A stretch of DNA of 64,000 bases, taken from assembly GCA_000309945.1 (NCBI GenBank), contig CM001633.1:2690099-2754098 (forward strand), given 5' to 3'. How positions within the stretch are numbered: position 1 is the first letter of the stretch; every line of letters starts with the position of its first letter. This DNA comes from Leptolyngbyaceae cyanobacterium JSC-12 (GTDB taxonomy: Bacteria; Cyanobacteriota; Cyanobacteriia; Leptolyngbyales; Leptolyngbyaceae). The position numbers and the translations under genes are program-made. The notes below the pieces were generated by a model. That model was not told the DNA's origin and did no database searches. It worked only from the letters and a program-made list of their open reading frames with translations. Below are positions 9,648 through 19,498 of this stretch, piece by piece.

Positions 9648-10433
9648 GTGTCAATCAATCTTTCTGCTGAAACCCAATCCTCGCTGTTCGCAAGCCGTTC
9701 AATCTGGCTCTCGAAACTGTTTGTCTGGAGTGCCTGGATTGGCTATGTTGGCTATTTATTGTTGAGTGATTTGCCGCCTGGAAATTCGTTGTTGCATTCT
9801 GAGCCAGAAACATTGCAAACCGCGATCGCCCTCAGCCTGAATTTCTGGTTTGTCTTGCCTGTCCTGTTCCCAAACCTGGCTCCGGTGCTCAATCCGGCTC
9901 TGGAAGGATTATTCAACATTGTGGTGGCGTGGGGTTTGCTGTTTTGGGGCTTTTTGCTGGATGGGCGGAATCAGCGAGTTCCTATGATTCCATTTTTGCT
10001 GGGAACTGCCCTGCTCACGAATGTGTTTTACTTGCCCTGGTTAGGATTGCGACAGCCCAATCCGGCACCCGCAACCACTGCGCTAACCCGGTTAGAACGG
10101 TTTGCAGAAAGCAGAATGATTCCCATCGCGTTAAGCCTTGTCTTTGGTGCGTCTCTTGCTTGGGCAGCCTTTGCTCGTCCAGAGTTTAGCACCTGGAGCA
10201 ATCGCTGGAATTCCTTGCTGACGCTGATCACAGGCGATCGTCTAGCCTATTCCTTCTGGTTTGATTTGTGGGTGTTCTGGGTGTTCCAAGCCTGGTTGGT
10301 ACCAGATGATATGCAACGACGTAATGGGCACAATTCTATTCTGATTTGGATTGCACGCCTTGTACCATTCTTTGGGCTGGTGATTTATTTGTTATGGCGA
10401 CCGAGGTTCACTGGGGATAGAGAATTGGGTTAG
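9648..10433 (+). CDS. Multi-spanning membrane protein of unknown function
   Basis: 261 residues starting at a GTG (9648), with six or seven hydrophobic segments and many Trp residues (WLSKLFVWSAWIGYVGYLLL, IVVAWGLLFWGFLLDG, FWFDLWVFWVFQAWLVPDD). It looks like a conserved cyanobacterial integral membrane protein; I know no function. It ends 15 bp before queC on the same strand, so the two are probably co-transcribed. Confidence 0.7.
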   Translation: MSINLSAETQSSLFASRSIWLSKLFVWSAWIGYVGYLLLSDLPPGNSLLHSEPETLQTAIALSLNFWFVLPVLFPNLAPVLNPALEGLFNIVVAWGLLFWGFLLDGRNQRVPMIPFLLGTALLTNVFYLPWLGLRQPNPAPATTALTRLERFAESRMIPIALSLVFGASLAWAAFARPEFSTWSNRWNSLLTLITGDRLAYSFWFDLWVFWVFQAWLVPDDMQRRNGHNSILIWIARLVPFFGLVIYLLWRPRFTGDRELG

Positions 10434-10448
10434 GGATGGGAGATAACC

Positions 10449-11174
10449 ATGAAACCTAAAGCAGTCATCCTTCTTTCAGGAGGATTAGATTCGGCAACGA
10501 CGGCGGCGCAGGCAATCGCAGATGGATACGACTTAATTGCGCTCTCAATTAACTATAGACAGAGGCACGAGCGCGAATTACAGGCGGCGAAACATATTGC
10601 TGCTCATCTGGGAATTCAAGAACATCTGGTGCTGGATGTGGACTTATCGCAGTGGGGTGGCTCAGCACTGACAGATGCAGCGATCGCCGTTCCCCAAACT
10701 GGGGTGCAATCGGGTGAAATTCCTGTTACCTATGTGCCTGGTAGGAATACCGTGTTTATTGCGATCGCCCTTTCACTGGCAGAGGCACGCCAAGCTAGCG
10801 CCATTTATTTGGGCATTAACGCCGTTGACTATTCCGGTTATCCCGACTGTCGCCCAGAATATCTTGCTGCTTTTCAAGCTTTGGCTTTTCTCTCCTCCAA
10901 AGCAGGGATTGAAGGCAAGGCACCTCAACTGATTGCGCCACTGGTGCAGGATTCTAAACGGGATATTGTGAGACGAGCGTTGCGGTTAGGAGTGCCGATT
11001 CATCTTACCTGGTCGTGTTATCAGGGATGGACAGACCCCTGTGGACAGTGTGATTCTTGCCGAATTCGAGACAAAGCCTTAATTGAGGCTGGCTGCGTGG
11101 AGTTTGCAACGGCAGTGGGTCGCGCCCAATGGGCATCTGTTTTATCAGAACGATCCTTACCCCAAAAATTCTGA
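10449..11174 (+). CDS. queC: 7-cyano-7-deazaguanine synthase QueC
   Basis: ATP-dependent conversion of 7-carboxy-7-deazaguanine to preQ0, the precursor for queuosine. The PP-loop motif SGGLDS is at residues 10-15, followed by NYRQRHERE. The C-terminal zinc-binding cysteines are in [16 protein letters not shown]. Length 241 is normal. A GGAGAT ribosome-binding site precedes the ATG. The product feeds QueF, encoded at 5054-5485. The 3' end overlaps the convergent ABC ATPase gene by 18 bp. Confidence 0.96.
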   Translation: MKPKAVILLSGGLDSATTAAQAIADGYDLIALSINYRQRHERELQAAKHIAAHLGIQEHLVLDVDLSQWGGSALTDAAIAVPQTGVQSGEIPVTYVPGRNTVFIAIALSLAEARQASAIYLGINAVDYSGYPDCRPEYLAAFQALAFLSSKAGIEGKAPQLIAPLVQDSKRDIVRRALRLGVPIHLTWSCYQGWTDPCGQCDSCRIRDKALIEAGCVEFATAVGRAQWASVLSERSLPQKF

Positions 11175-12446
11175 CTGAATCGCCACTCCTGAATCGGGAT
11201 CAAACAAATGAATTTTGTCCTGGGCGATCGCCAGCCACATCTCTTCTCCAATGCGAACTGGGCGGTCTGGCTCAATTCGAGCTTGCAGCGTCACCGGGCG
11301 AGTAATAGGTGAACCGACTAACCTCACGGACAGGTACGTTTCGCTGCCCAGGGCTTCCACTAAGTCTACTTTGACGTGGAGATTTTTGGGAGCAGGAACG
11401 CCAACGCTTAAATGCTCTGGACGAATGCCCAGGGTTAATTTCCGTCCGTCGTAAGTTCTAAGAACAGACTCCCATGAAGTAGGCAAGGTTAATCGAAATT
11501 GATCGTGCGTAATCAACAGGGGGGCTTTGAACTGAACAGGTAGAAAATTCATGGGGGGTGACCCAATGAATTCTGCCACGAACAAGTTAGCAGGATGGTT
11601 ATAGATTTCTAGAGGCGTTGCCAATTGCTGGATTTGTCCCGCGTTCATCACGGCTATGCGATCGCCCATCGTCATTGCTTCCGTTTGGTCATGGGTGACG
11701 TACACCGTGGTGGTGCCCAGTTGCCGCTGTAGCTTCACAATTTGAGATCGCGTTTCTGCCCGCAATTTAGCATCCAAATTTGACAAGGGTTCATCCATCA
11801 AAAATACCTGCGGATTTCGTGCCATTGCCCGACCCAGTGCTACTCGCTGCTTTTGCCCTCCCGATAACTGCTTAGGTAAGCGATTCAGCAAGCCTTCAAT
11901 CTGCAATATCTGAGCGATCGCTCGCACTCGCTGGTCAATCTTTTTTTCCCGCTCCGACTGATAACGGAACCCTTTTGGCAATTGGCGGGTTGTTTCAATC
12001 AATAAATTCTCTGCCCACAACGGTAACCTAGAGTGTTCTACCTCCTGCTGACTGTTGGCTCTTGACTGCTGGCTGCTAATTCCTGTCCGTCTCAGCCCAA
12101 ATGCCAGATTGTCATACACCGTCATATGCGGATACAGCGCATAGTTTTGAAACACCATGGCAATATCGCGTTCTTTGGGCGGCAGGTTGTTCACTAGGCG
12201 ATCGCCCACGTAAATGTTGCCACCCGTCAATTCTTCCAGACCTGCCAGTAATCGCAGCAAGGTGCTTTTGCCGCAGCCGGAAGGACCAACTAGCACCATA
12301 AACTCCCCATCTCCCACCGTCAGGTTGATGTTTCGCAATACAGCCGTTGGGTGAGGACTTGTTTGCAAAATTTGCTCCGACTCCTGACGGTTGCCTGTGC
12401 CTTTCTGAAAGCTCTTATAAATGTTTTCAAGAACAACCTGTGCCAC
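11157..12446 (-). CDS. Sugar-type ABC transporter ATP-binding protein (MalK/UgpC family)
   Basis: ATPase for a carbohydrate or glycerol-phosphate-type importer. Walker [10 protein letters not shown] is at residues 54-62, signature LSGGQ at 194-198, Walker [17 protein letters not shown], and a C-terminal TOBE/MalK regulatory part ([10 protein letters not shown]). It is longer than usual (429 versus about 370). There is an N-terminal insert at about residues 15-35 and an insert of about 55 residues at 121-175 before the signature. Its later half ([19 protein letters not shown]) looks conserved in cyanobacteria; the earlier half is low complexity. Not next to any permease, as is common for a shared ATPase. 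Confidence 0.88.
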   Translation of the reverse strand: MAQVVLENIYKSFQKGTGNRQESEQILQTSPHPTAVLRNINLTVGDGEFMVLVGPSGCGKSTLLRLLAGLEELTGGNIYVGDRLVNNLPPKERDIAMVFQNYALYPHMTVYDNLAFGLRRTGISSQQSRANSQQEVEHSRLPLWAENLLIETTRQLPKGFRYQSEREKKIDQRVRAIAQILQIEGLLNRLPKQLSGGQKQRVALGRAMARNPQVFLMDEPLSNLDAKLRAETRSQIVKLQRQLGTTTVYVTHDQTEAMTMGDRIAVMNAGQIQQLATPLEIYNHPANLFVAEFIGSPPMNFLPVQFKAPLLITHDQFRLTLPTSWESVLRTYDGRKLTLGIRPEHLSVGVPAPKNLHVKVDLVEALGSETYLSVRLVGSPITRPVTLQARIEPDRPVRIGEEMWLAIAQDKIHLFDPDSGVAIQSEFLG

Positions 12447-12769
12447 AATCCTCGCCTTAAACCAAATTACAATCGATTCTTTGACTAAAGACTACCAAGC
12501 CTGACGCTAGCAGAATATCACTGGCAGAACAGCACTCGATAACAGTGCTATCAAATAATATGTCAACATGTATCAAGTTGTGATCAACTATCTAACTTAA
12601 GAATGGTAAGAGAGAAAGGATTCAGGGCGTTTTAGCTCCTAAAGGTTACCGATGGTGGGGCACGCGATCGCTTAAATCTTCCTGGCAATGATTCGTGGGT
12701 GAATTGCACGATCGCGGCAGTCGTCATGCGACACAACCGAACATCTTCTCGAATATCCGCTCCTTGATG

Positions 12770-13037
12770 TTAATAAAAGGCGATATTGTGAGTGTTTGTG
12801 ATAGTAGGCGAGTCTTTGCACAGTCTGCAACATATCCAACCCGTCCCTCTGTAGAGCAGCCAGAGTTGGCAACGGCGACTATTTTTCGAGAGCCACTGAT
12901 GGTGGCGCTGCCTGAATCTCACCCCTTGCGAAAACGTGCCAAAATCTCGGCGCGATCGCTGGCAGATGATTTGGTGTAAACCACCAACTGTAGTTGTGCA
13001 GCGCTTTTTAGACATTACCAATCAAGTATGTGGTTGA
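12770..13037 (+). pseudogene. Relic of a LysR-type regulator (effector domain)
   Basis: The frame ending at the TAA at 12977-12979 contains a recognisable LysR effector-domain stretch: ELATATIFREPLMVALPESH followed by PLRKRAKISARSLADDLV. The continuation (KPPTVVVQRFLDITNQVCG, ending at 13037) is in another frame, so a frameshift has occurred. No helix-turn-helix DNA-binding domain is found upstream. This is therefore a truncated, frameshifted remnant. The rest of the gap from 12447 to 12769 holds nothing I can identify. Confidence 0.75.
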
Positions 13038-13151
13038 TATAGTTCTTTTGTACTGATATGATCGCATTACGAATAAAACTATCAATCTCGTTAGTTCGCA
13101 CGCAGTCCTTCAGTTTGCTTGATCAGCCCTTACTCCAGAGAGGTTAAATTC

Positions 13152-13574
13152 ATGGATAACAATCCCAGCATTCTCTCGCACGTCTCTATTGGCACGAATA
13201 ATTTTGAGCGGGCGATCGCTTTCTATGATCACGTGTTACCGACGCTTGGTTGTAAGCGAATTATGGAACATCCAGGGGCAATTGCTTATGGTAAAGAATA
13301 TCCAGAATTTTGGGTGCAAACGCCAATTGACGGGCAACCTGCTACGGTTGGGAATGGCACTCATATTGGGTTTATTGCGACTACGAAGGAAGCAGTTCAC
13401 GCCTTTTATGACGCGGCTCTGGCAGCGGGAGGAATAGATGAAGGTGCTCCCGGTCCGCGCCCAGACTATGGCGAGCCTTACTATGGTGGTTTTGTGCGTG
13501 ATCCCGATGGACACAAGATTGAAGCGTCTTACTGGGATATGGCACTGATTCAAGAACTATCCTTGAATCAATAA
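13152..13574 (+). CDS. VOC family (glyoxalase/bleomycin resistance-like) protein
   Basis: 140 residues with the paired beta-alpha-beta layout of vicinal-oxygen-chelate proteins: LSHVSIGTNNFERAIAFYDH at the start and FVRDPDGHKIEASYW near the end, where a metal-binding Glu is expected. The ATG at 13152 is preceded by GAGAGG and fits the family start; the frame's earlier part from 13119 does not. Substrate unknown. It is 17 bp upstream of the 5-formyl-THF cyclo-ligase gene, so they may share a transcript. Confidence 0.88.
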   Translation: MDNNPSILSHVSIGTNNFERAIAFYDHVLPTLGCKRIMEHPGAIAYGKEYPEFWVQTPIDGQPATVGNGTHIGFIATTKEAVHAFYDAALAAGGIDEGAPGPRPDYGEPYYGGFVRDPDGHKIEASYWDMALIQELSLNQ

Positions 13575-13591
13575 TTGCGATCGCATCTGAA

Positions 13592-14146
13592 ATGAACAAA
13601 GCTGCACTGCGAAAATCCCTACTTCAGACTCGGAAATCAATAGAAACTGAAGTATGGCAAGACAAAAGCCTGAAACTCTGTAAACACCTGCAAGTATCAT
13701 CATTATTTGTCAAATCTCAGACTATTCTGGCGTATTTCAGTGTAAATCGAGAGCCTGATCTAAGTTCATTATTCAGTCTCAATAAAACCTGGGGATTTTC
13801 ACGCTGCGTCGGCAAAGAATTGATCTGGCACGACTGGTCGCCTAATTCATTACCGTTGCAACTTGGTGCATTTGGGATTCCAGAACCTCATCCTGATTCC
13901 CCCAGGATTGAGCCAGAAACCGTAGATCTGATTCTCGTGCCTGCCGTTGCCTGCGATGCTCAGGGCTATCGTCTGGGGTATGGAGGTGGCTTCTATGATC
14001 GCCTCCTCAGCGACCCCAGATGGGCAACAAAACCGACGATTGGTATTGTGTTTGAGTTTGCTCGCTTGGCCCAGTTGCCGCATGATGAATGGGATCAGCG
14101 ATTGCACACTGTTTGTACAGAAGCTGGATTGTTCTGGGCATCCTAA
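13592..14146 (+). CDS. 5-formyltetrahydrofolate cyclo-ligase
   Basis: Converts 5-formyl-THF to 5,10-methenyl-THF with ATP. The signature LGYGGGFYDRLL is at about residues 127-138, preceded by LILVPAVACDAQGYR, and the N-terminal LRKSLLQTRKS helix is typical. 184 residues is normal for the YgfA/MTHFS family. Cytoplasmic. It lies between the VOC gene and recQ on the same strand. folP, another folate gene, is far away at 62.5 kb. Confidence 0.93.
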   Translation: MNKAALRKSLLQTRKSIETEVWQDKSLKLCKHLQVSSLFVKSQTILAYFSVNREPDLSSLFSLNKTWGFSRCVGKELIWHDWSPNSLPLQLGAFGIPEPHPDSPRIEPETVDLILVPAVACDAQGYRLGYGGGFYDRLLSDPRWATKPTIGIVFEFARLAQLPHDEWDQRLHTVCTEAGLFWAS

Positions 14147-14170
14147 AAGTGTCCACGGTGCGGCAAGTTT

Positions 14171-15655
14171 ATGCAATCGAGTTTGACTAACGGCGGGCAA
14201 CCAACTCCCGAGCTGATTCAAGCGGAACTGCAACGGCTGTTCGGGTATTCCAGCCTGCGATCGCCGCAAGATGAGATTGTGAATTGTTTACTGCAACAGC
14301 AAGATGCTCTAGTCATTTTGCCAACCGGGGCGGGGAAATCGATTTGTTTTCAGCTTCCTGCTCTGATGCAACCGGGTTTAACGCTGGTTGTGTCACCCCT
14401 TGTTGCCTTGATGGAAAATCAAGTGCAAGTCTTACGTCAGCGAAATTTGCCAGCGGCTGTACTGCATAGTGAATTGCCCAAGAGCCAGTATCGTCAAACG
14501 CTTTGGGCATTAGAACATCAACGCTTACGCTTGCTGTATCTTTCGCCTGAAACATTGCTGAATGTTAAGGTTTGGAGTATTCTGTGTCAACCTCATGTAG
14601 CCATCCGGGCGATCGCGCTGGACGAAGCCCACTGCTTGGTGCAATGGGGTGAAACATTTCGTCCAGCCTACTACAGGTTAGGAACGGTGCGGAGAACACT
14701 GTTGCAACATAAGCCCCAGCATCCCTCAATTGCTGTTGCTGCATTTACTGCCACTGCCGACTTGCATACTCAGCAAACCATTCAGCGTATTCTCCAGCTT
14801 GAGCAGCCTCGCCTGTTTCGGCTGAATCCTTATCGTCAAAATCTCCAGCTGGCGGTTCAAACCGTGTGGACTCCATGCCAGCGCCGTCAGCGTCTACTCC
14901 AATTTTTGCAAGCCCGAATAGGTCAGGCTGGGTTAGTTTACATTCGGACTCGTCGAGCCAGCGAAGATTTAGCAACCTGGCTCAAGCAGCACGGCTACAC
15001 CACTGCTGCCTACCATGCTGGACTTAGCCCAATCGAACGGCGTGTGATTGAGCAAAATTGGCTGAAGGGGACCTGCCAATTCGTTGTATGTACCAATGCT
15101 TTTGGCATGGGAATTGACAAACCTGACTGTCGCTGGATTGTCCATTTTCAGGCACCGCTCTTGCTGGCTGAATACATTCAGGAAATCGGTAGAGCCGGAC
15201 GGGACGGGAACCTCGCTACTGCATTAATGCTCGTGAGTGAACGCACCGGTTGGCTCGACCCAGAAGACCAGCGACGCTGGCGATATTTTGAGGCGCAAAC
15301 TCAAAAACAAGTTCGCATGGCAAAAGCATTAATAGGCCGGTTACCACTAGCCGGAGATGTGCGAGATGTCAGTCGTCAGTTTCAAGATGGGATAATTGCC
15401 CTTTCCCTGTTACACAATCAGGGATGTTTGGAGTGGGACGACCCATTTCACTATCGCATTACGCAGCGATCGCAGACCTATTTGGGACGCTCTAATTCAC
15501 AAGCAGTACATAGGATGCAGCAATACCTTAAAACTCGTAAATGTCGCTGGAAATTTTTACTCTCCGCCTTTGGGTTTGAAGCTGAAGCAACTCACTTTCA
15601 ATGTGGACATTGTGACAATTGCTGTCGTAGAACACTCTTTACTCTTCCCCAATAA
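14171..15655 (+). CDS. RecQ-like ATP-dependent DNA helicase
   Basis: 3'-5' superfamily 2 helicase. Visible motifs: Walker A LPTGAGKS (residues 50-57), DEAH (151-154), AFTATAD, YHAGLSPIERR, and motif VI QEIGRAGRDG. The C-terminal zinc region is shortened, with CGHCDNCC and an upstream CR pair. Winged-helix and HRDC domains seem absent, so at 494 residues this is a short RecQ type common in cyanobacteria. It starts 24 bp after the cyclo-ligase gene. The last 17 bp overlap the convergent SNF2 gene. Confidence 0.9.
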   Translation: MQSSLTNGGQPTPELIQAELQRLFGYSSLRSPQDEIVNCLLQQQDALVILPTGAGKSICFQLPALMQPGLTLVVSPLVALMENQVQVLRQRNLPAAVLHSELPKSQYRQTLWALEHQRLRLLYLSPETLLNVKVWSILCQPHVAIRAIALDEAHCLVQWGETFRPAYYRLGTVRRTLLQHKPQHPSIAVAAFTATADLHTQQTIQRILQLEQPRLFRLNPYRQNLQLAVQTVWTPCQRRQRLLQFLQARIGQAGLVYIRTRRASEDLATWLKQHGYTTAAYHAGLSPIERRVIEQNWLKGTCQFVVCTNAFGMGIDKPDCRWIVHFQAPLLLAEYIQEIGRAGRDGNLATALMLVSERTGWLDPEDQRRWRYFEAQTQKQVRMAKALIGRLPLAGDVRDVSRQFQDGIIALSLLHNQGCLEWDDPFHYRITQRSQTYLGRSNSQAVHRMQQYLKTRKCRWKFLLSAFGFEAEATHFQCGHCDNCCRRTLFTLPQ

Positions 15656-18600
15656 TGGCGGAGCGATCAAGCAATAACAAATCTCTCAATTGGTCAGTAT
15701 TCAATTCAGTTAACCAGTTTTCGCCTGCCCCAACCACCTGTTCTGCCAGTGCTTTTTTGCTCTCAATTAAGTCATGGATTTTTTCTTCTAAAGTGCCAGA
15801 ACATACAAATTTATGAACCTGGACGTTGCGAGTTTGTCCAATCCGGAAGACTCGATCAGTTGCCTGATTTTCTACTGCTGGATTCCACCAGCGATCGTAA
15901 TGGAAGACGTGGTTAGCACGTGTAAGGTTTAGCCCTACGCCGCCTGCCTTCAGTGATAGGATAAAGAGCCGAGGTCCCTGGGGATCATGCTGGAAGCGAT
16001 CAACCATTTCTTCCCGCTGCTTCTTAGAAGTGCCGCCATAAAGGAACAGAACTTCACGTCCAAACTGCTCTTCTAAATGGGCTTGTAAGCGTTTGCCCCA
16101 CTCGGCAAATTGGGTAAAGATCAAAGCGCGATCGCCCTCTGCCATTACCTCTTCTAGCATCTCTTCCAGCCGTTTCAATTTCCCAGAACGATTTTGAAAC
16201 GAGTCCCGTGTAGTGTGCTTTAACTCCTGATTGCCAGTTTCCTCACCTGCTTTCAAAAACAAATCCGGGTGATTGCAAATTTGTTTCAACTTTGTCAATA
16301 GTGCTAGGATAATGCCTTTACGTTGGATGCCTTCACTCGCTTCAATCTCTTGTAATGACTTTTCAACCATGTGCTGATAGAGAGATGCCTGTTCTTCTGA
16401 CAATCCACAAAATACAGCCATTTCCTGTTTTTCAGGCAGGTCTTGAATAATGTCCTTATCTGTTTTTAAGCGACGTAAAATGAACGGCTGAACTAAAGAT
16501 TTTAGTGTTTGCAGTGATGCAGTATCGCCGTAACGCTCAATGGGAGTGGCAAACCGTCGCTGGAAAAAGTTCTTAGGTCCCAGATAACCAGGATTGAGGA
16601 AGTCTAGAATTGACCATAATTCCGTTAAACGGTTTTCAACTGGAGTCCCAGTCAAAGCAATGCGAAACTGGGCTTCAATTTGGCGAACTGCCTGGGACTG
16701 TTTTGCTTCTGGATTTTTTATGTTCTGGGCTTCATCTAGTACAATTCCCTGCCAGGGAATGGTTTGCAAATCCTTCAAATCCCGTTGAGCAAGGGCGTAG
16801 CTGGTAATTACCAGATGCTTGCCCTTCACTGCTTTGGCAAAATCCTTGCCTTTGGGGCGTCCATCGCCGTGATGCTGCAAGACCTTGAGGCTTGGACCAA
16901 ATTTCTTCACTTCGCGTTCCCAGTTGCCCAAAACAGAGGTAGGACAGACTAGCAAGGTGGGATTTTCCAGTACATTTTGCTCTTGCAGATGCAACAAAAA
17001 GGCAATGAGTTGAATGGTTTTGCCTAAGCCCATGTCATCTGCAAGACAGGCTCCTAAGCTCCATTGTTCTAGAAAGGAGAGCCAGCCCACCCCACGAGCT
17101 TGGTAAGGGCGTAATTCTCCTCGAAATCCTTTAGGCGCTGGGATTGGTTCCAGAGTCCGCTTCCCGCTGAGGGTGTTGATCAAATCTTCTAGGGCACCAG
17201 ATGCTTCAAAACTGACGACAGGCAACTTTTCAATCATCTGGGTGTCACCAGTGCTAATGCGGAGTGCATCTTCCAACGATAGAGACGGCTGGTCTTTGCG
17301 ACTAGCGAAAAAGGACTGGGCAGCACGAATATCTTGAGGACGCAGTTCTACCCATTCGCCGTTGATTTCTACGAGGGGGGTATTGAGGGCAACGAGGCGA
17401 TCAAATTCTTCTTTGGAAATGCTTTGCCCACCAATAGTGAGTTCCCAGCGGAAGTTAAGTAGGCTTTGTAACCCCAGGCGTTTGCCTTTGGTAGGTTTGG
17501 CAGTTTCAGCCTGAATTTTGAGTCCCAGGCGATTTGCCCAACCACCCTGGCTAGCAAGACTGGCAGGCACGATAACCCCAATCCCACTATCTTGCAAGCG
17601 CCATGCAGTGGTTTTCAAAAATTCGTAAGCTTGGATCGGAGTAATTGTACAGAATTGGGGATGTGGGGCTTGGAGACTTGGCTCAATCGGTGAATAAAGG
17701 CGAGAAGCAAGTCCTAAGCCCATTAAGAAGGTTTCTTGAGGGTGAGCGATCGCCCGTCCCTGATAATAAAATTGCTCAACCGGGTTGTTCCAAATCGTTG
17801 GTGCATCTATTAAAAACTCTTCGTTATCGGCTGCCTGTAAAAAGTATTCCAGTTGCCAATCTGTTTGTCCTGGCTGGGGCGCATGTAAGTAAAGACAGGT
17901 GCGAAATACACTCTCGGCCCGATGCAGTTGCAATGGCGCAATCCAGGTTTGTAGTGAAGTTTGCAATGACTCTAACCCAGTTGCTTCAACAGTGCCGCTT
18001 GGCTGTCCCAGAGCTTGGAGCCATTCTCGCACTGGTGAGGCGATCGTACCTGCAGTTGCGCCTTTTGCACGGCTGTTGCCTAGAGATATTTCTGGTAAGG
18101 GATGGTTTTTTGCCACTGCTCGGATTTGAGCATCCAGGCTATTTTGCAAGAAATCTTGCAGCAGCGATTGTGGTTCAAGAGGCAGATCAATTTTCAGTGG
18201 ATTAACACCCGCCAATGACTCAGTTGGATACATGCGGCAAATTCCTGGCATGTGCTCGCTAAATTGCATTAGCCGTACTTGATCAACACCACTATCCAGT
18301 AGGGGTTTCCATGTGGCGATCGCGGCTTCTAACTCTAATCCGGGTAAGAATTTAGAGCGTGCCAATAAATCCAGGCTCCAGCGGACAATATGGGACCAAA
18401 ACCGCAAATCCCCCCCGATGAAGGAATCTTCTACATGAACAGCGCCAAGTGGCAGGGAATTGAGAAACAGCACTGCAGCTTCAGCCGATAGCAAGATTCC
18501 AGCAACGTTCCAGGGATACAAAAAAATGTCTGATGTCACCTCTGCCCCAGAGAATTGTGGCATCACAATCGCTTCAGTTGGCTGAGTGAATGCTCCCTCA

Positions 18601-19034
18601 GCCAGGTAAGACGGCAAGGCGATCGCCGTTTGATACCAACTCACTGCATCAGTAGAATGAGGCGGAACAGAGAGAGGTACTTTGCCAGCACTTTTACGAG
18701 ATCGTTTGGGAGTTGCAGCTTCTCCAAACTCAGCTAACACCTCCAGCATAGGAAATCGCAATTCCCCTTTTTGAGTCAGCGATCGCAAAAACTCCAGTAA
18801 CTCTGTCGGAGTCATTGCATAAGGATAATTTCGAGTATCAGCAAACCCAGCCGAATGGGGAACACTAGAAGCACTTGCTTTCAACATAGCTGGAGTGAGT
18901 CTACGCCAGATTTCTCCCCAGAGAAACAGCCCTCCAGTCTGAAGAGAGGTAGTGCTCTTCAATGATGTATCAGATTCTCCATTCGGAGTTCGTAGCGGAA
19001 CCTGAGATAACCAACTTCCGTGTAAAATTGCCAT
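15639..19034 (-). CDS. SNF2-family DEAD/DEAH box helicase
   Basis: 1131-residue SWI2/SNF2-type ATPase. The N-terminal half is the bacterial SNF2-associated region. The helicase core begins near residue 640: FRGELRPYQARGVGWLSFLE, motif I DDMGLGKTIQ at about 660, motif II DEAQ at about 765, ALTGTPVENRL, and motif VI DRVFRIGQTRNVQVHKF. The start MAILHGSW is the form typical of cyanobacterial relatives. Thought to remodel protein-DNA complexes; the precise bacterial role is unclear. It overlaps recQ at the 3' end. Confidence 0.92.
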   Translation of the reverse strand: MAILHGSWLSQVPLRTPNGESDTSLKSTTSLQTGGLFLWGEIWRRLTPAMLKASASSVPHSAGFADTRNYPYAMTPTELLEFLRSLTQKGELRFPMLEVLAEFGEAATPKRSRKSAGKVPLSVPPHSTDAVSWYQTAIALPSYLAEGAFTQPTEAIVMPQFSGAEVTSDIFLYPWNVAGILLSAEAAVLFLNSLPLGAVHVEDSFIGGDLRFWSHIVRWSLDLLARSKFLPGLELEAAIATWKPLLDSGVDQVRLMQFSEHMPGICRMYPTESLAGVNPLKIDLPLEPQSLLQDFLQNSLDAQIRAVAKNHPLPEISLGNSRAKGATAGTIASPVREWLQALGQPSGTVEATGLESLQTSLQTWIAPLQLHRAESVFRTCLYLHAPQPGQTDWQLEYFLQAADNEEFLIDAPTIWNNPVEQFYYQGRAIAHPQETFLMGLGLASRLYSPIEPSLQAPHPQFCTITPIQAYEFLKTTAWRLQDSGIGVIVPASLASQGGWANRLGLKIQAETAKPTKGKRLGLQSLLNFRWELTIGGQSISKEEFDRLVALNTPLVEINGEWVELRPQDIRAAQSFFASRKDQPSLSLEDALRISTGDTQMIEKLPVVSFEASGALEDLINTLSGKRTLEPIPAPKGFRGELRPYQARGVGWLSFLEQWSLGACLADDMGLGKTIQLIAFLLHLQEQNVLENPTLLVCPTSVLGNWEREVKKFGPSLKVLQHHGDGRPKGKDFAKAVKGKHLVITSYALAQRDLKDLQTIPWQGIVLDEAQNIKNPEAKQSQAVRQIEAQFRIALTGTPVENRLTELWSILDFLNPGYLGPKNFFQRRFATPIERYGDTASLQTLKSLVQPFILRRLKTDKDIIQDLPEKQEMAVFCGLSEEQASLYQHMVEKSLQEIEASEGIQRKGIILALLTKLKQICNHPDLFLKAGEETGNQELKHTTRDSFQNRSGKLKRLEEMLEEVMAEGDRALIFTQFAEWGKRLQAHLEEQFGREVLFLYGGTSKKQREEMVDRFQHDPQGPRLFILSLKAGGVGLNLTRANHVFHYDRWWNPAVENQATDRVFRIGQTRNVQVHKFVCSGTLEEKIHDLIESKKALAEQVVGAGENWLTELNTDQLRDLLLLDRSAIIGEE

Positions 19035-19498
19035 TCGAGCTAGACTTCCTCAACCGTTGCAATCAGCAATCGTTCACTGATACCTGGGAACAGGTCTTTA
19101 CAAAGAGTTGGTTTTACAAACACTCTTGCAAATAAGAGAAACAAACTTCATAAAATGCCTCCCGAATCGCAACTCCTAACACTTGATTAACAGGACAACT
19201 GAACAGGGAAAGGGTTGGTAGAACGCGCTTCTGCCTGATACAGAGGTTGTACACAATGGGCGATCTCTGCTGGGAAGCTCAAACATTCCTAACAGAAATC
19301 GCCGCAGATAAGTACTGTCATTGTACAACTTGAAATTTAGGGTTGGTAGAATTGAATATTTGATTAGCAGCAAACATCTACACTCCAATATCTACGCACA
19401 AAGCAACATCTACGCACAAAGAGACGCCCGTCTTCCTGTATCGGTGCTACGATTGCGACAGAGAATAGAAAGAGAGACAGAAAAGGATACCACGCTAC
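19035..19498. other. 464-bp divergent promoter region and pnp leader
   Basis: Between the divergent SNF2 and pnp genes. It holds no credible gene. It contains the 14-mer ATCTACGCACAAAG twice (19390-19403 and 19408-19421) and a partial third copy at 19376. These lie 80-125 bp before the pnp start and may belong to the pnp 5' leader. Confidence 0.6.
19376..19421 (+). repeat. Short direct repeats in the pnp leader
   Basis: Two exact copies of ATCTACGCACAAAG with an 18-base period, and a weaker upstream copy beginning ATCTAC 14 bases earlier. Direct observation; no function is known. Confidence 0.7.

Noticed and set aside
11157..12446. PotA ATPase for the polyamine permease genes at the window start
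   Set aside because: The ATPase is of the MalK/UgpC type with a long TOBE part and lies 8 kb away on the other strand; sharing cannot be excluded but is not supported.
17645..18205. 186-codon open frame antisense to the SNF2 helicase gene
   Set aside because: Shadow of a long conserved gene; no motif and no ribosome-binding site.
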